From assembly GCA_903883645.1 (NCBI GenBank), contig CAISBR010000111.1, positions 1 through 64,000 of the forward strand: a DNA stretch of 64,000 nt, read 5' to 3'. The notes under the pieces were generated by a model. The model searched no databases. It was not told the origin of the DNA and was given only the letters and a program-made list of their open reading frames with translations. Each line of letters begins with the position of its first letter. The first letter of the stretch is position 1. The stretch comes from an uncultured Myxococcales bacterium (GTDB lineage Bacteria > Myxococcota_A > UBA9042). Positions 27,612-37,109 of the stretch are shown piece by piece. A program made the position numbers and the translations under genes.

Positions 27612-29237
27612 GTGCAGCATCGTTTTTCTTGTGCAGTTCATACGTTGGGTAGCTCGAAGCGGTCGCTGGGTGGCGCCGCCCGCGGTCGCTGGATCGCCGG
27701 TTTGCTGCTCGCTCTCTCCGCGAGTCTCGCCTTGGCCCCCGTGGCCTACGCGGCGGGAGACGGCGAGGTCGAGCGCACGATGGCCGTGATCGAGCTGCGG
27801 TCGGGCGAAGTAGCCGATACCCAAACAGGGCCCTATCTCGACGAAGTGCTTAAGGCTTTTCGCCAAGAGGCGCCGGGTGATGTGATCCTGGTCGATGGCA
27901 AGACGACGGCCGACAAGGTCCGCAAAGACCGCGAGCAGGTACCCTCTGCCGTGACGGCCGAGCGCCGCCAGCAGTTGGGCGAAGCGCGCAAGCGGGGTGT
28001 CGACCTGCTCGACAACGCCGACTTTCAGGGTGCGATCAAAGCCTTGGTGACAGCCGAGTCGCGCTACCGCGGTGCCATTGCTGCCCCCGGTGCCGACGAG
28101 AAATTGCGCAAAGAATACTTAGATGTTCTAGCCCAGCTGGCCACTGCCCACGTGGCGGCAGGCGACAAGCCGTCGGCCGTCGAGATCTTTCGCACCGTGA
28201 TCACCACCTTTGGGCTCAAGGCGCCGGTCACCGACGACAACTACCGCCCCGATGTGGTCGAGTTGTTCAAGGCAGAGGTCAAGAAAGTCGAGAAAATGCC
28301 TAAGGGTTCGGTCGAGGTCACCTCGAATCCAGTGGGCGCCCGGATCATTTTGGGCGGCAATGACCGCGCAGCGACGCCGGCCACAGTGGCGGACCTGATC
28401 CCCGGTTTCTACGCGATCCGCCTGCAATCGGGCGAGCAGAGCTCTATGCTGCACAAGGTCGAAGTCAAGGGCGGCGCGGTCGCCAAGTTCACAGCCGACA
28501 TCGGTTTTGAGTCGCACTTGGCGCTTGAAGAAGACCACGTCGGCCTGATGTACCCCGACCTGAAGGCCGCCGAAGCGCGCCTCGTAGCCGACGCCGTGCT
28601 GGTGGGCAAAGACATTGAAGTCAATCTGGTTTGCGTCGTCGGCGTCAGCGGCGGCAAGCTTAATTCGTACTTGGTCGATGTTGCGAGCGCCCGCATTGTG
28701 CGCTCCGCCACCGACGTCAAGGTCCCCAAGGTCGGCATCAGCCCGCGCGCCGTCAACCGCGTCCTCGTCACCATTCTGGGCGAAAAAGCGGACAAGAACG
28801 TCGTCGAGCCCGGCGCGGGTGGCGGCAGCGGCGGCAGCGCTTGGTACAAGTCGACCCCAGGCTGGATTGCTGCGGGCGGCGCGGTGGTTGCTCTCGGCGT
28901 CGGCGCGGGTCTGTCCGGCTACCTCGGCGACATGAAAGCGTATTATTGCGACGACCCTTCTAAGGCGTGCGCCAGCCCCAGCAAGACCCTGTATGCCTCC
29001 AATGTCGAGGACTTCAAGTCGTCGTATGCCACCAAGCAGCTCGTTTCGGGAGTGGGCTTGGGTGCGGGCGTTGTCTTGGCTGGTCTGGCCGGTTACTTGT
29101 TCTTTCGCGAGGGGCAGAAGGGCGAAATGACCGCGCAGATCCTGATTCCCGCTGGTGTTTTGGCCGAGCAGGCGCTGCCGGTGGTGCTGCCGCCCCTACC
29201 GCTGGCGAGCGGACCGCAGCGATTTGTGGCCCACTAA
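27612..29237 (+). CDS. Secreted PEGA-domain protein with two C-terminal hydrophobic segments
   Basis: 541 aa, GTG start. A long signal sequence (IAGLLLALSASLALAPVAYA) is followed by a helical region with a TPR-like part (about 115-210), a PEGA domain (GSVEVTSNPVGARIILGGND, about 235-290) and two Gly/Ala-rich hydrophobic segments near 420-440 and 480-500. PEGA domains are short beta modules common in surface proteins of Myxococcota and relatives. This architecture recurs in that group without a defined function. The methyltransferase gene follows closely. Confidence 0.78.
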   Translation: MQHRFSCAVHTLGSSKRSLGGAARGRWIAGLLLALSASLALAPVAYAAGDGEVERTMAVIELRSGEVADTQTGPYLDEVLKAFRQEAPGDVILVDGKTTADKVRKDREQVPSAVTAERRQQLGEARKRGVDLLDNADFQGAIKALVTAESRYRGAIAAPGADEKLRKEYLDVLAQLATAHVAAGDKPSAVEIFRTVITTFGLKAPVTDDNYRPDVVELFKAEVKKVEKMPKGSVEVTSNPVGARIILGGNDRAATPATVADLIPGFYAIRLQSGEQSSMLHKVEVKGGAVAKFTADIGFESHLALEEDHVGLMYPDLKAAEARLVADAVLVGKDIEVNLVCVVGVSGGKLNSYLVDVASARIVRSATDVKVPKVGISPRAVNRVLVTILGEKADKNVVEPGAGGGSGGSAWYKSTPGWIAAGGAVVALGVGAGLSGYLGDMKAYYCDDPSKACASPSKTLYASNVEDFKSSYATKQLVSGVGLGAGVVLAGLAGYLFFREGQKGEMTAQILIPAGVLAEQALPVVLPPLPLASGPQRFVAH

Positions 29238-29243
29238 CCGGTG

Positions 29244-30026
29244 ATGCTGGCGCCCCTGCGCCCCCCGGCGATGCAGCCAATCTTGCACGAAAACGAGACT
29301 TTCGATCTGCTCTGGGGCGACCGCGTTGGCCTCGTGCAGGCGCGCAAGGGCTATCGGACGTCAGTCGACTCGCTGGCGCTGGCGTGGTTTGGCGTGCGGA
29401 TCGCGCGGCAGCTGGGGCTCACGGTCGAGCATCTCGCCGATTTGGGCGCAGGGACAGGTCTGGTTGCGATCACCGCCGGCCTGGCCCTGCCGCTGGCCCA
29501 CCTGCACCTGTACGAGCTGCAACCCCAGCTGGCCGATCGCGCGCGCCGCAACCTGGACTACAACGGATTGGTTGCGCGCAGTACGGTGCAAAACCTTGAT
29601 CTTGCTGTAGATTTGCCGCTGGTTGCCGACTTGGTGCTGTGTAATCCGCCGTTTCGCCTGTATCCCGACCAGCCACCGCCCGACCCCGAGCGCCGCTTGG
29701 CGCACTTTGATGCCGGTCTTGCCCTGCCGACCTTCATGAACGCGCTGCAGCACGCGATCGGCGCCGAGGGGGTGGGCTGTCTGGTCTACCCCTGGAAGCA
29801 GCGGCAGCGACTGGCTGATGCCATGCAGCAATCCAATATTACAATGCAATTTTGGCCTTTGCGCCACCGGCCGGCCGACGCGGAACCCGTGCGCGTGCTC
29901 GCGGTCTTGCGCCGGGGACCACAGCCGCCGCCGACGCCGCTGAGCTTGCATTGCGACGGTCAGCTCGACTCGCAGTTCGCCCCTGAGCTCGCTGAGTTCA
30001 TCGAATCGCTGCACCGCACGGCCTGA
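29244..30026 (+). CDS. TrmN6/YfiC-like N6-adenine tRNA methyltransferase
   Basis: 260 aa class I SAM-dependent methyltransferase. Motif I is ADLGAGTGLVAITA and the catalytic N6-amino motif is CNPPF (normally NPPY/F), followed by a cluster like that of YfiC, which methylates A37 of tRNA-Val. The segment QARKGYRTSVDSLALA near the N-terminus matches the YfiC family opening. The start is uncertain: GTG 29241, ATG 29244 and ATG 29271 are all possible, none with a good ribosome site; the last gives the closest family N-terminus. It follows the PEGA gene closely, probably in one transcript. Confidence 0.82.
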   Translation: MLAPLRPPAMQPILHENETFDLLWGDRVGLVQARKGYRTSVDSLALAWFGVRIARQLGLTVEHLADLGAGTGLVAITAGLALPLAHLHLYELQPQLADRARRNLDYNGLVARSTVQNLDLAVDLPLVADLVLCNPPFRLYPDQPPPDPERRLAHFDAGLALPTFMNALQHAIGAEGVGCLVYPWKQRQRLADAMQQSNITMQFWPLRHRPADAEPVRVLAVLRRGPQPPPTPLSLHCDGQLDSQFAPELAEFIESLHRTA

Positions 30027-30322
30027 CATTTTCGTCAGCGCTACGGATCGCAAATTTGCCGGGTTGCCAGTGCGATGCTAGCTTGACCACAGGAGCTAGG
30101 CGATGCTCCTCGACGGTCAGGGGCGATTCGCGGTGAGCCGGCCCAGATGACCCGAGCACAGTAGGAGCAATGGGTCGATTACGCGGCGCTTGAACTTTCG
30201 CCAGGGTTCGCGCGTCCGATTCTTTAGGAACCTTAGAGGGGTTCCGGCTGGTCCAGCCCGCGGGCCAAATCAGCCACTAGGCTCAACGCCTGACTAGGCC
30301 TTGTGCCTGCCTGGAGGTTGCC
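30027..30322 (+). promoter_or_regulatory. Possible structured leader before the 60-aa gene
   Basis: Almost 300 nt without a standard gene. It contains inverted repeats GGAGC/GCTCC (30092-30109) and GGAACC/GGTTCC with a 7-nt loop (30227-30245). The first hairpin encloses the start of a 15-codon reading frame (30103-30150) that has GGAG upstream. TTGCCG-17-TAGCTT before it is a weak promoter candidate. Whether this is a leader, a small RNA or neutral sequence cannot be told. Confidence 0.3.
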
Positions 30323-30505
30323 ATGCTCGACGCCTTCATCATTGAGCAAATCAAGCGACGCGAGGAAGAGCTGCGGCAAGACCGGCGGCAACCTCGGCTC
30401 GAACCGCCCGGGCGCTTTCCGCTCGAACGGCCACCGCTTTGGGACCGCGACCGCGACGCCGGCCGCGATGATGATCATAATGGGGTCGTGATCATCGATA
30501 TGTAG
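30323..30505 (+). CDS. Conserved-looking 60-aa charged protein
   Basis: Starts at an ATG with an excellent GGAGG five nt upstream. It begins MLDAFIIEQIKRREEEL, has a basic/Pro-rich middle and an acidic stretch, and ends VVIIDM. I recall short proteins with this opening and a VIID[LM]-type ending in Myxococcota and Planctomycetes; their function is unknown. No signal peptide or membrane span. It ends 6 nt before the stop of the convergent clpP. The combination of strong ribosome site and family-like ends makes it credible despite its size. Confidence 0.75.
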   Translation: MLDAFIIEQIKRREEELRQDRRQPRLEPPGRFPLERPPLWDRDRDAGRDDDHNGVVIIDM

Positions 30506-30511
30506 GGATTT

Positions 30512-31180
30512 CTACTGCCCAATCTCGGCGCGCGTGGTGACGATGCGCGCAATCAGCCCGTACTCCACAGCCTCTTGCGCGGTCATCCAATAGTCGCGGT
30601 GGGTATCCGCCTCGATGCGGGTCAGGTCTTGCGCAGTCTCGGCCGCCAGCAGCTTGTTCAGGCGGTCGCGGGTCTTCAAGATCTCGTTCGCGGTGATCTC
30701 AAGGTCGCTCGCCGGCCCGTACACATTGCCGGCAATCAGCGGCTGGTGGATGAGCAGTCGCGTGTTCGGCAAGCTCAGACGATCCTCTTTGTTGGCGCCG
30801 AGCAGGATGATCGTGGCGATCGATGCCGTAAGGCCCACGCACAGGATGCGAATGCGCGGCTGCACGAGGCGCAGCGTGTCGTAGATTGCAAACCCTGAAG
30901 TGACGCTGCCACCAGGCGAATTCAGGTACAGCGTGATCGGCTTGGTCGGATCGTCCGACTCGAGCAGCAGCAGCTCGCCGATGACGCGGGCCGCCACCTT
31001 GTCGTCGATCGCCGACGAGATCATCACCGTACGGGCCTTGAGCATCCGCTCGGTCATATCGGGCTTGCTGGCCTCTTTCTCGACCACGGGCTTCTCGGCG
31101 GGCGGCGGGGTGTCGTCGTCGTCGTCATCATCGTCGTGGGCGCGGATAGTGCTATAAGGATTGAGGACTTTGCGGTTCAT
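30512..31180 (-). CDS. clpP: ClpP-family serine protease subunit
   Basis: 222 aa. Barrel-forming peptidase subunit that degrades substrates fed by a Clp ATPase. Ser120 (LTASIATIILLGA), His145 (LLIHQP) and Asp192 or Asp196 (EADTHRDYW) form the triad, and the oxyanion region NSPGGSVTSGFAIYD is intact. The segment around the nucleophile differs from the usual GQAASMG. An N-terminal tract with eight consecutive Asp is unusual. No clpX, tig or lon is adjacent, so this may be a secondary ClpP paralogue. Confidence 0.9.
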   Translation of the reverse strand: MNRKVLNPYSTIRAHDDDDDDDDTPPPAEKPVVEKEASKPDMTERMLKARTVMISSAIDDKVAARVIGELLLLESDDPTKPITLYLNSPGGSVTSGFAIYDTLRLVQPRIRILCVGLTASIATIILLGANKEDRLSLPNTRLLIHQPLIAGNVYGPASDLEITANEILKTRDRLNKLLAAETAQDLTRIEADTHRDYWMTAQEAVEYGLIARIVTTRAEIGQ

Positions 31181-31222
31181 GGTACTCCAAGGCGAAAGCG
31201 TAGGACGGGGCGACGGACGAGT

Positions 31223-32365
31223 CTACCACGCGGCGAGCACGGCATCGATCACGCGCTGCTCTTCGGTGGCGGTAAGGCCCGGGGCGATCGGCAGCGCGAG
31301 CACATGCTGGCAAGCGCGTTCGGCCTCGGGCAGGTGTGCGGGCGGCTGGGCAGCGGCCAAGGCCCCCTGCTGGTGCAGCGCCGACGGGTAGTAGATCTGC
31401 GTGGGAATTCCAGCGGTTTTTAGAGCTTCTTGCAGCTGATCGCGCTGATTCGAGCGCACCACGAACTGATTCCAGGCGTGGCCCGGCGCATCGGCCGGCA
31501 GTTGCAGGCGATCGGGGTGCTTGGCGGCAAAATCACCAAGCTGCGTCAGGTAGTTGTGAGCCCTGCGCCGCCGATCGGCCAGCCAGCTGGGCAAGTGCGG
31601 CAGCAACACACCCAAGAACGCCGCCTGCAGCGCGTCGAGGCGGAAGTTGCCCCCCAACGTCTCGAATTGATAGCGCTTGGCTTGGCCGTGTTGGCGCTTT
31701 TCGCGCAGCTTGGCGGCTAGCCCGTCGTGGCGGGTCACCACCGCGCCGCCGTCGCCCAGGGCCCCCAGGTTCTTGGCGGGGAAGAACGAGAAACAGCCGG
31801 CAATTCCTTGGGTTGACACGTGGGTGCCATCGGCAAACTGCGCACCGATCGACTGCGCACAGTCTTCGACCAGCACGGCGCCGCGGGCCTCGCACAGGGC
31901 GGCAATTGGCGCCAGATCGAGCGGTTCGCCAAACAGATGCACCACCAGCACGGCGCGGGTCTTGGGCGTCCAAGCGCGCTCAAACTCTTCGGCGCTGGGG
32001 TGGAATTGCCCGGGCGCCAAGTCGGCAAAGACCGGTCGCAGCCCGGCGCGCAGGACTGAAGTGGCCGACGCAATGAAGGAATATGGCGTGGTCAGGACAT
32101 CGTCGCCCGGCTGCAGTGGGGCGGCGGCGCCGTGATCGGTCTGCAGAGCCAAGAACGTCGCGAGCAGGGCATCTGTGCCCGACGACACGCCGACCGCGTG
32201 CGGAATGGCCAAGTAGTTGGCCAAGCTTTGCTCGAAGCGCTGCACCTCGGGTCCGAGCACGAAAGTGCCGTGTTCTAGACACCTTTGCAGGGCGGCGTGC
32301 AACTGTTCGCGGTAGGGCAGCAAGGCCCGGGCGGCATCGTAAAACGGAACGGGCGGCAGACCCAT
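31223..32365 (-). CDS. DegT/DnrJ/EryC1 sugar aminotransferase (WbpE-like)
   Basis: 380 aa PLP enzyme that aminates a keto-sugar nucleotide. Motifs: GVSSGTDALLATFLAL, VEDCAQSIGA, and the PLP lysine in FFPAKNLGALGDGGAVVT, then GGNFRLDALQAAFLGV. ATG 32365 has GAGG six nt upstream. The adjacent upstream gene encodes fused WbpB- and WbpD-like domains, which together with a WbpE-like aminotransferase make UDP-2,3-diacetamido sugars for surface polysaccharide. That pathway is inferred from the pairing; the exact sugar is not readable. Fourteen nt separate the two genes. Confidence 0.9.
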   Translation of the reverse strand: MGLPPVPFYDAARALLPYREQLHAALQRCLEHGTFVLGPEVQRFEQSLANYLAIPHAVGVSSGTDALLATFLALQTDHGAAAPLQPGDDVLTTPYSFIASATSVLRAGLRPVFADLAPGQFHPSAEEFERAWTPKTRAVLVVHLFGEPLDLAPIAALCEARGAVLVEDCAQSIGAQFADGTHVSTQGIAGCFSFFPAKNLGALGDGGAVVTRHDGLAAKLREKRQHGQAKRYQFETLGGNFRLDALQAAFLGVLLPHLPSWLADRRRRAHNYLTQLGDFAAKHPDRLQLPADAPGHAWNQFVVRSNQRDQLQEALKTAGIPTQIYYPSALHQQGALAAAQPPAHLPEAERACQHVLALPIAPGLTATEEQRVIDAVLAAW

Positions 32366-32382
32366 CAAATACCTCGTAATGG

Positions 32383-33963
32383 CTAGTGGTTGACGGGGAT
32401 CAGGTTTTCGCCGTCGCTGCGCCAGACTTGGGTGCAGCGGTGGCAGGCGGCGGTGTCAGCGACGGCGGGCTTGGCGGCGAGGGCGAGCTTTTCGCCGCAA
32501 CGACATACCCAGCCGCGCACGCGGGCGGGGTTGCCACTGACGAGCGCGTGGGCGGGCACGGGTCGGGTAACGACGGCGCCGGCGGCGATAAAAGCATGTG
32601 CGCCGATGGTGTTGCCGCAGACGATGGTGGCGTTGGCGCCGATGGTTGCGCCTGTGCCCACGAGGGTGGCGGCGAATTCTTCTTTGCGGCTGACGTCGGC
32701 GCGGGGCCGGACCACATTGGTAAAGACGCAGCTGGGGCCGCAAAATACGCCGTCGCCCAGGGTTACGCCCTTGTAGATCGAGACGTTGTTCTGCACCCGC
32801 ACCCGATCGCCCAGCACCGCGCCGTCTTGCACGAACACGTTTTGCCCGAGCGAGCAGTCGCGGCCGATGCGGGCGCCGTCCATCACGTGCACAAAGTGCC
32901 AAATCGACGTACCTTCGCCCACTTGCGCCTTATCGCCCACCACCGCGCTGGGGTGGATGCGCACGGGCCGACTGCTGGGCGGCGCCAAGACCACCGGCGT
33001 GCCCTGCTGCCGCAGCGAACGTTCCGCCGCGTCGAGCACGGTCAGCACGCGCGTACCTTCGGCACCGTCGGCCACGAGCGGCAGGGTCGGATCGGCCACA
33101 GCGTCTAAAAACACCTGCATTTCGCGAAGAAGCGGCTCGTCTTGCACCAGCGGCACCGGCTCGGCGTCGGCCTTGCGGGGCACGGGCACGCCGTTTTGCC
33201 ACTCGACCCCGTGGCGGTAGAGCACGAGCTTGCTCGCCCAGGGCAGCTGATCGTCGAACACGGCCATCGCGTCGGAACCCACCACCACCAGCCGTTGTTC
33301 CTTATACGGATGCAGCCACGACACGTAGATGTGACCCTGCACGCCGCTCGGCCATGACAGCGAAGTCAGCGTAGTATCAGCAACTTGTGGGTGCAAGAAG
33401 TAGCCGCCGGTGGCCGAGATCCGCTCGGGCAGCGAGCCCACTAGACGTAACATGACCGCGATGTCATGCGGCGCAAACGACCACAGCGAATTCTCTTCGC
33501 GGCGAAAGCGACCTAAATTCAATCGATTCGAGGTCAGGTACTGCAGCCGCCCCAGCGCGCCCTTTTGGATCAGCGCGTCGAGCGCATTGACCGCCGGGTG
33601 GTGGTGCAGCAAGTGGCCGACCTGCAGGACCAAGCCGTGTTCTTTGGCCAGCGCCAGCAGCGGCGCGCACTCGCTCACCTGCAAAGCCAGCGGTTTTTCG
33701 ACAAAAACGTGCTGCTTGCGACCCAAGAACAGCCGCGCCAGCTCCGCGTGCTGGGCGGCCGGCGCGGCGATCGCTACGGCACAGTCGGTCGGCACTTGCT
33801 CGGGATGCTCAACGGTAATTACTTGGGGATACGCGGACTTGGCAGCCGCGCGCGCCTGCAGGTCGGGGTCGCAGACGACAGTCAACACCCCAAGCTGATT
33901 CAGATTTCGGGCGATGTTGCGGCCCCAGGGCCCAAAGCCGACCAGAGCGACAGATGTTGGCAT
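32383..33963 (-). CDS. Fused sugar-nucleotide oxidoreductase and hexapeptide N-acetyltransferase (WbpB/WbpD-like)
   Basis: 526 aa. Residues 1 to about 315 are a Gfo/Idh/MocA dehydrogenase: [17 protein letters not shown] Rossmann motif, FVEKPLALQ and the conserved [10 protein letters not shown]. From about 330 to 490 the left-handed beta-helix of an N-acetyltransferase follows ([43 protein letters not shown]), with a terminal CxC...CxxC zinc cluster typical of WbpD homologues. Normally these are two enzymes of UDP-ManNAc(3NAc)A synthesis: 3-dehydrogenation, then acetylation after WbpE amination. ATG 33963 has GAGGCTACT before it; the longer frame upstream is not protein-like. With the adjacent aminotransferase the pair could encode three consecutive steps. 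Confidence 0.88.
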   Translation of the reverse strand: MPTSVALVGFGPWGRNIARNLNQLGVLTVVCDPDLQARAAAKSAYPQVITVEHPEQVPTDCAVAIAAPAAQHAELARLFLGRKQHVFVEKPLALQVSECAPLLALAKEHGLVLQVGHLLHHHPAVNALDALIQKGALGRLQYLTSNRLNLGRFRREENSLWSFAPHDIAVMLRLVGSLPERISATGGYFLHPQVADTTLTSLSWPSGVQGHIYVSWLHPYKEQRLVVVGSDAMAVFDDQLPWASKLVLYRHGVEWQNGVPVPRKADAEPVPLVQDEPLLREMQVFLDAVADPTLPLVADGAEGTRVLTVLDAAERSLRQQGTPVVLAPPSSRPVRIHPSAVVGDKAQVGEGTSIWHFVHVMDGARIGRDCSLGQNVFVQDGAVLGDRVRVQNNVSIYKGVTLGDGVFCGPSCVFTNVVRPRADVSRKEEFAATLVGTGATIGANATIVCGNTIGAHAFIAAGAVVTRPVPAHALVSGNPARVRGWVCRCGEKLALAAKPAVADTAACHRCTQVWRSDGENLIPVNH

Positions 33964-34125
33964 AGTAGCCTCGCGCAGCCTGACCCGCCGCGGCGGGGCC
34001 TTGTACCACGATCCGGGCGCAATCGCGATAGATCTGGCGGGCCGGGAAGGTTCTGGCATACTGCTGAGTTGTGGCCGACAGCCGGCAGTAGCCCTATGTC
34101 GAGCGTGCACTTGCGACGGAGTTGG

Positions 34126-35067
34126 ATGAAAATCGTTGCTGCCATAAGGGTTTACATGGTGTTAGTTGCCGCTGCGTTCGCGCTGGCGGGCAACATGGCG
34201 CCGCGGCTAGCCTGGGCAGCTTGTGCCGAGGTGTTTTTTCAGTGCGACCTGGGCGACCGCGAGCAGGGCGGGGCCTCGACGCCTCGCTTCTTTAACCTCA
34301 GCCAAATGCGCTCGACCCACTGGAGTGACGCCAAGATTGCGAAGAAGTGCAAGGTCGACTATTCCGACCCGGCCGGCTGCAACTGGCGCGGCGGGGTCGC
34401 GTCGAGCGGCGGCGGCGGAACAATTATTCTTTCGAATTCAACAGGGTACGGGGCGCCCTCGGCACCAGTAGCCGGCAGCAGCACGCCCGGCGGTACGGTG
34501 CGCCGCGACGCCTGGGGCAAGCGCTCGCCCACGCCCGCGCCCCCGCGCGACGACCTGCCGCCCGCCCACTACGATGCACCACTGGGTCGCAATGAAGGGG
34601 CAGGGCTGGGTCGCAATGATGGGGCAGGAAATCGGAATGATTCTAGTAACCTGCCCGACGATGGCCCGTACGCCGTCGAGCTCGCGCAAGCTGCAGGTCG
34701 TTACCACCTGCCGGTGCATCTCGTTCGGGCGGTCATGATGGTCGAGAGCGGCGCAAACCCCAATGTTCAGAGCAATAAAGGGGCCGTGGGCTTGATGCAG
34801 TTGCTGCCCGCGACCGCCAAGGCGCTCGGCGTAGACGATGTGCACGATCCGGCGCAAAACATCATGGGCGGCGCGCGGTTCTTGCGGGTGCTCGCCAACA
34901 GATTCGAGGGTGACCTGGTCAAGGTGCTCAGCGGCTACCACGCCGGCTCGATGCGGGTGGCCAGTCGCGACGCGACGCCCTTTGCGGCGACCGACGACTA
35001 CGTGCGTAAGATCTTGAAAACGTATTATCAATTGCGCGATGCGGCGCTGCGCGGCAGCGAGATCTAG
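34126..35067 (+). CDS. Secreted SLT-family lytic transglycosylase
   Basis: 313 aa. Signal peptide ([20 protein letters not shown]), a Cys-containing variable region and a linker with GRNEGAG/GRNDGAG repeats precede the C-terminal SLT domain. The catalytic Glu is in [28 protein letters not shown], followed by [12 protein letters not shown] and SGYHAGSM. It cleaves peptidoglycan to 1,6-anhydro products in the periplasm. ATG 34126 follows GGAG; an ATG at 34096 in frame is also possible. Divergent from the sugar-nucleotide fusion gene. Confidence 0.88.
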   Translation: MKIVAAIRVYMVLVAAAFALAGNMAPRLAWAACAEVFFQCDLGDREQGGASTPRFFNLSQMRSTHWSDAKIAKKCKVDYSDPAGCNWRGGVASSGGGGTIILSNSTGYGAPSAPVAGSSTPGGTVRRDAWGKRSPTPAPPRDDLPPAHYDAPLGRNEGAGLGRNDGAGNRNDSSNLPDDGPYAVELAQAAGRYHLPVHLVRAVMMVESGANPNVQSNKGAVGLMQLLPATAKALGVDDVHDPAQNIMGGARFLRVLANRFEGDLVKVLSGYHAGSMRVASRDATPFAATDDYVRKILKTYYQLRDAALRGSEI

Positions 35068-35095
35068 CCGGCTGCCAGTGCGCCTTGGAGCCCCC

Positions 35096-35569
35096 ATGTT
35101 CAAGTTGCTGCGAACGGGTCTGCTGCTGACGTTGGCGCTTAGCGGCTGCGCCACCGGGTCGACCACGCCCGACCTGACCAACTGCCAATACAGCACCCCG
35201 GTGATCACCAAGGCAGACGGCAAGTTGCATGGCGAGGCCTGCACTAGCAACGCCGAGTGCAAGTATGGCACCTGCAGCAAGTCGGCCATGCAGGTCGGCG
35301 GCCACGGCACCACCGGGGTGTGCACCAAACAGTGCTCGTGCGGCGGCACCAGCAGCGTCTGCGCGAACGACAACGTGGTCGACACCGACGGCACCGCGAT
35401 CCGCGAATTCAAGTGCATCAAAGCCTACACCGGACCCGGAGCCGAGTGCGCCCTGTACTGCACCAGCGCCGCCGACTGCCAGAAGTGGAATCCGGCGCTA
35501 AAGTACTGCGTAGACGGCGTTTCGCCAGTGTTTAACTCGGGCGTCAAAGTATGCTCGGCGGTGCAATGA
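35096..35569 (+). CDS. Small cysteine-rich lipoprotein
   Basis: 157 aa. Signal with lipobox LSGC (Cys18), then about a dozen cysteines in pairs (ACTSNAECKYGTC, CTKQCSCGGTSSVC, ECALYCTSAADCQKW). This resembles the Cys-repeat modules of surface proteins in Myxococcota-like bacteria. TTGGAG precedes the ATG. Follows the transglycosylase gene by 28 nt and may be co-transcribed. Function unknown; the Cys pattern implies disulfides. Confidence 0.8.
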   Translation: MFKLLRTGLLLTLALSGCATGSTTPDLTNCQYSTPVITKADGKLHGEACTSNAECKYGTCSKSAMQVGGHGTTGVCTKQCSCGGTSSVCANDNVVDTDGTAIREFKCIKAYTGPGAECALYCTSAADCQKWNPALKYCVDGVSPVFNSGVKVCSAVQ

Positions 35570-35705
35570 GCCAGAGCTAGCGGACCATTGGTGCGCGCAG
35601 GTAGGCGTTATCTTTGCAATGCTTTGTTGATTTGCAGTCGTCGGCATGGTAGCGTGGCCCCACGACGCAACCTAGCGGCGCACGCCCGACTGGCGCAAAG
35701 ACTCA

Positions 35706-37076
35706 GTGGACCCAAGCCCTACCCTTGCGGCGACAGCACTTCAAGCTGCTAGCGCCGCACCCAATCAAGCGCACGAGGGGTTCATTCTCGCAGGCTTGAC
35801 GCTCGCCCTAGCGCTCGTGGGCTGCTTTGTCTTTGCCGGCACCGAGACCGCCATCACTGCGATGGGCGAGCTGCGGGTGCGCAAAATCCTTGAAACAGGT
35901 CGTGGACCCGATGGTTGGCTCAGGCTCTGGCTGACGGACCCGTCGCGCGTGCTGACCACGCTGCTGGCGGGCAACACGCTGGCGAGCGTGGCTGCGTCGT
36001 CGGTGACTACCTCGCTGATGCTCAGCCTGAGCGATCACTACCAGTGGGGCCGCAGCACGACCGACTGGCTGGTGGCGCTGGCGGTGACGGGGCTGGGTGC
36101 GATCATCCTGATTGCCGGCGAGATTGCCCCCAAGACGCTGGCGAAGATGCACCCCGAGTGGTTCTTGCCGCTGATGCACGTGGTGTGGTGGTTTCACCTG
36201 CTTACCGGCTGGCTTACGCGCGGTATGATCTGGTTTGCCATGCACATTGTGCGGGCGCTGGGCGGTACCACCCACGGCAACCCCATGGAAGTGACCGAGG
36301 AGCAGATCGAAGACATGGTTCGCATCGGCTCGGAGGCGGGCTCGATCGAAGAAGACCAGGGCGACATGCTGCAAGCGGTCTTTAACCTGAAACAGCGGGC
36401 GGTACGGGCAATTATGACCCCGCGCACGCAGATGATGGCGCTGCCGATCGACGCGACGCTCGAGCAAGTGGTGACCGAGGTGCAGTCGAGCCGCTACTCG
36501 CGCTATCCGGTGTACGACAAGACGCCCGATCGGATTGCGGGTGTGTTCTTTGCCAAAGATCTTCTGCACTTAAATAGCGAGAGCAACCTCAAGCCGTTTC
36601 AGCTGTTTGAGCATATTCACGAGCCGATCTTTTTGCCCGATGGCATCAAGGCGTCGGATGCGCTCAAGGCCTTTCAGAAGAAAAGCGTGCACATGGCCAT
36701 AGTGGTCGATGAGCACGGCGGTACGGCGGGCGTGCTGACGCTCGAAGATGTGATCGAAGAGCTGGTGGGCGATATTCGCGATGAGTACGACGACCCGGAG
36801 CCGGAGATCGAGCAGGTTTCGGCGAGCACGTGGACGCTAGAGGCTGCGACAGAACTGCGCGAACTGGCTGAGAAAGTGGGCGTCGACTTCCCCGAGAGCT
36901 CGACTGCGACGACCGTGGGTGGCTTTGTGATCGAGCAGATCGGTCGCGTGCCCGAGAATGGCGCGACGGTGGCCTGGAACAACCTGACGTTCGAAGTGCT
37001 TGAGGCCGATGAGACCCATGTGGTCAAGATCGGCGTGCGCCGCCACAGCGCGAGCGACGGCAAGGTAGCCAGTTAA
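35706..37076 (+). CDS. CorC/CNNM-type membrane protein with CBS pair
   Basis: 456 aa, GTG start. DUF21/CNNM membrane domain (about four spans to residue 190, GEIAPKTLAK motif), a paired CBS module (IMTPRTQMMALPIDATLEQV and the conserved VDEHGGTAGVLTLEDVIEELVGDI) and a C-terminal transporter-associated domain (TVGGFVIEQIGRVPENG). Family members export Mg2+ or Co2+; some were annotated as hemolysins. Free-standing, with a weak possible promoter in the 130 nt upstream. Confidence 0.93.
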   Translation: MDPSPTLAATALQAASAAPNQAHEGFILAGLTLALALVGCFVFAGTETAITAMGELRVRKILETGRGPDGWLRLWLTDPSRVLTTLLAGNTLASVAASSVTTSLMLSLSDHYQWGRSTTDWLVALAVTGLGAIILIAGEIAPKTLAKMHPEWFLPLMHVVWWFHLLTGWLTRGMIWFAMHIVRALGGTTHGNPMEVTEEQIEDMVRIGSEAGSIEEDQGDMLQAVFNLKQRAVRAIMTPRTQMMALPIDATLEQVVTEVQSSRYSRYPVYDKTPDRIAGVFFAKDLLHLNSESNLKPFQLFEHIHEPIFLPDGIKASDALKAFQKKSVHMAIVVDEHGGTAGVLTLEDVIEELVGDIRDEYDDPEPEIEQVSASTWTLEAATELRELAEKVGVDFPESSTATTVGGFVIEQIGRVPENGATVAWNNLTFEVLEADETHVVKIGVRRHSASDGKVAS

Positions 37077-37109
37077 CATCACAAAATCATTGTAAGATGG
37101 CGCGGTCGG

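Noticed and set aside
30233-30478. 81-codon minus-strand frame opposite the 60-aa gene
   Set aside because: No ribosome site or recognisable sequence; the plus-strand gene has GGAGG and family-like ends.
33565-34125. Extended N-terminus of the lytic transglycosylase
   Set aside because: The frame overlaps the opposite-strand sugar-nucleotide gene; the signal peptide begins at 34126.
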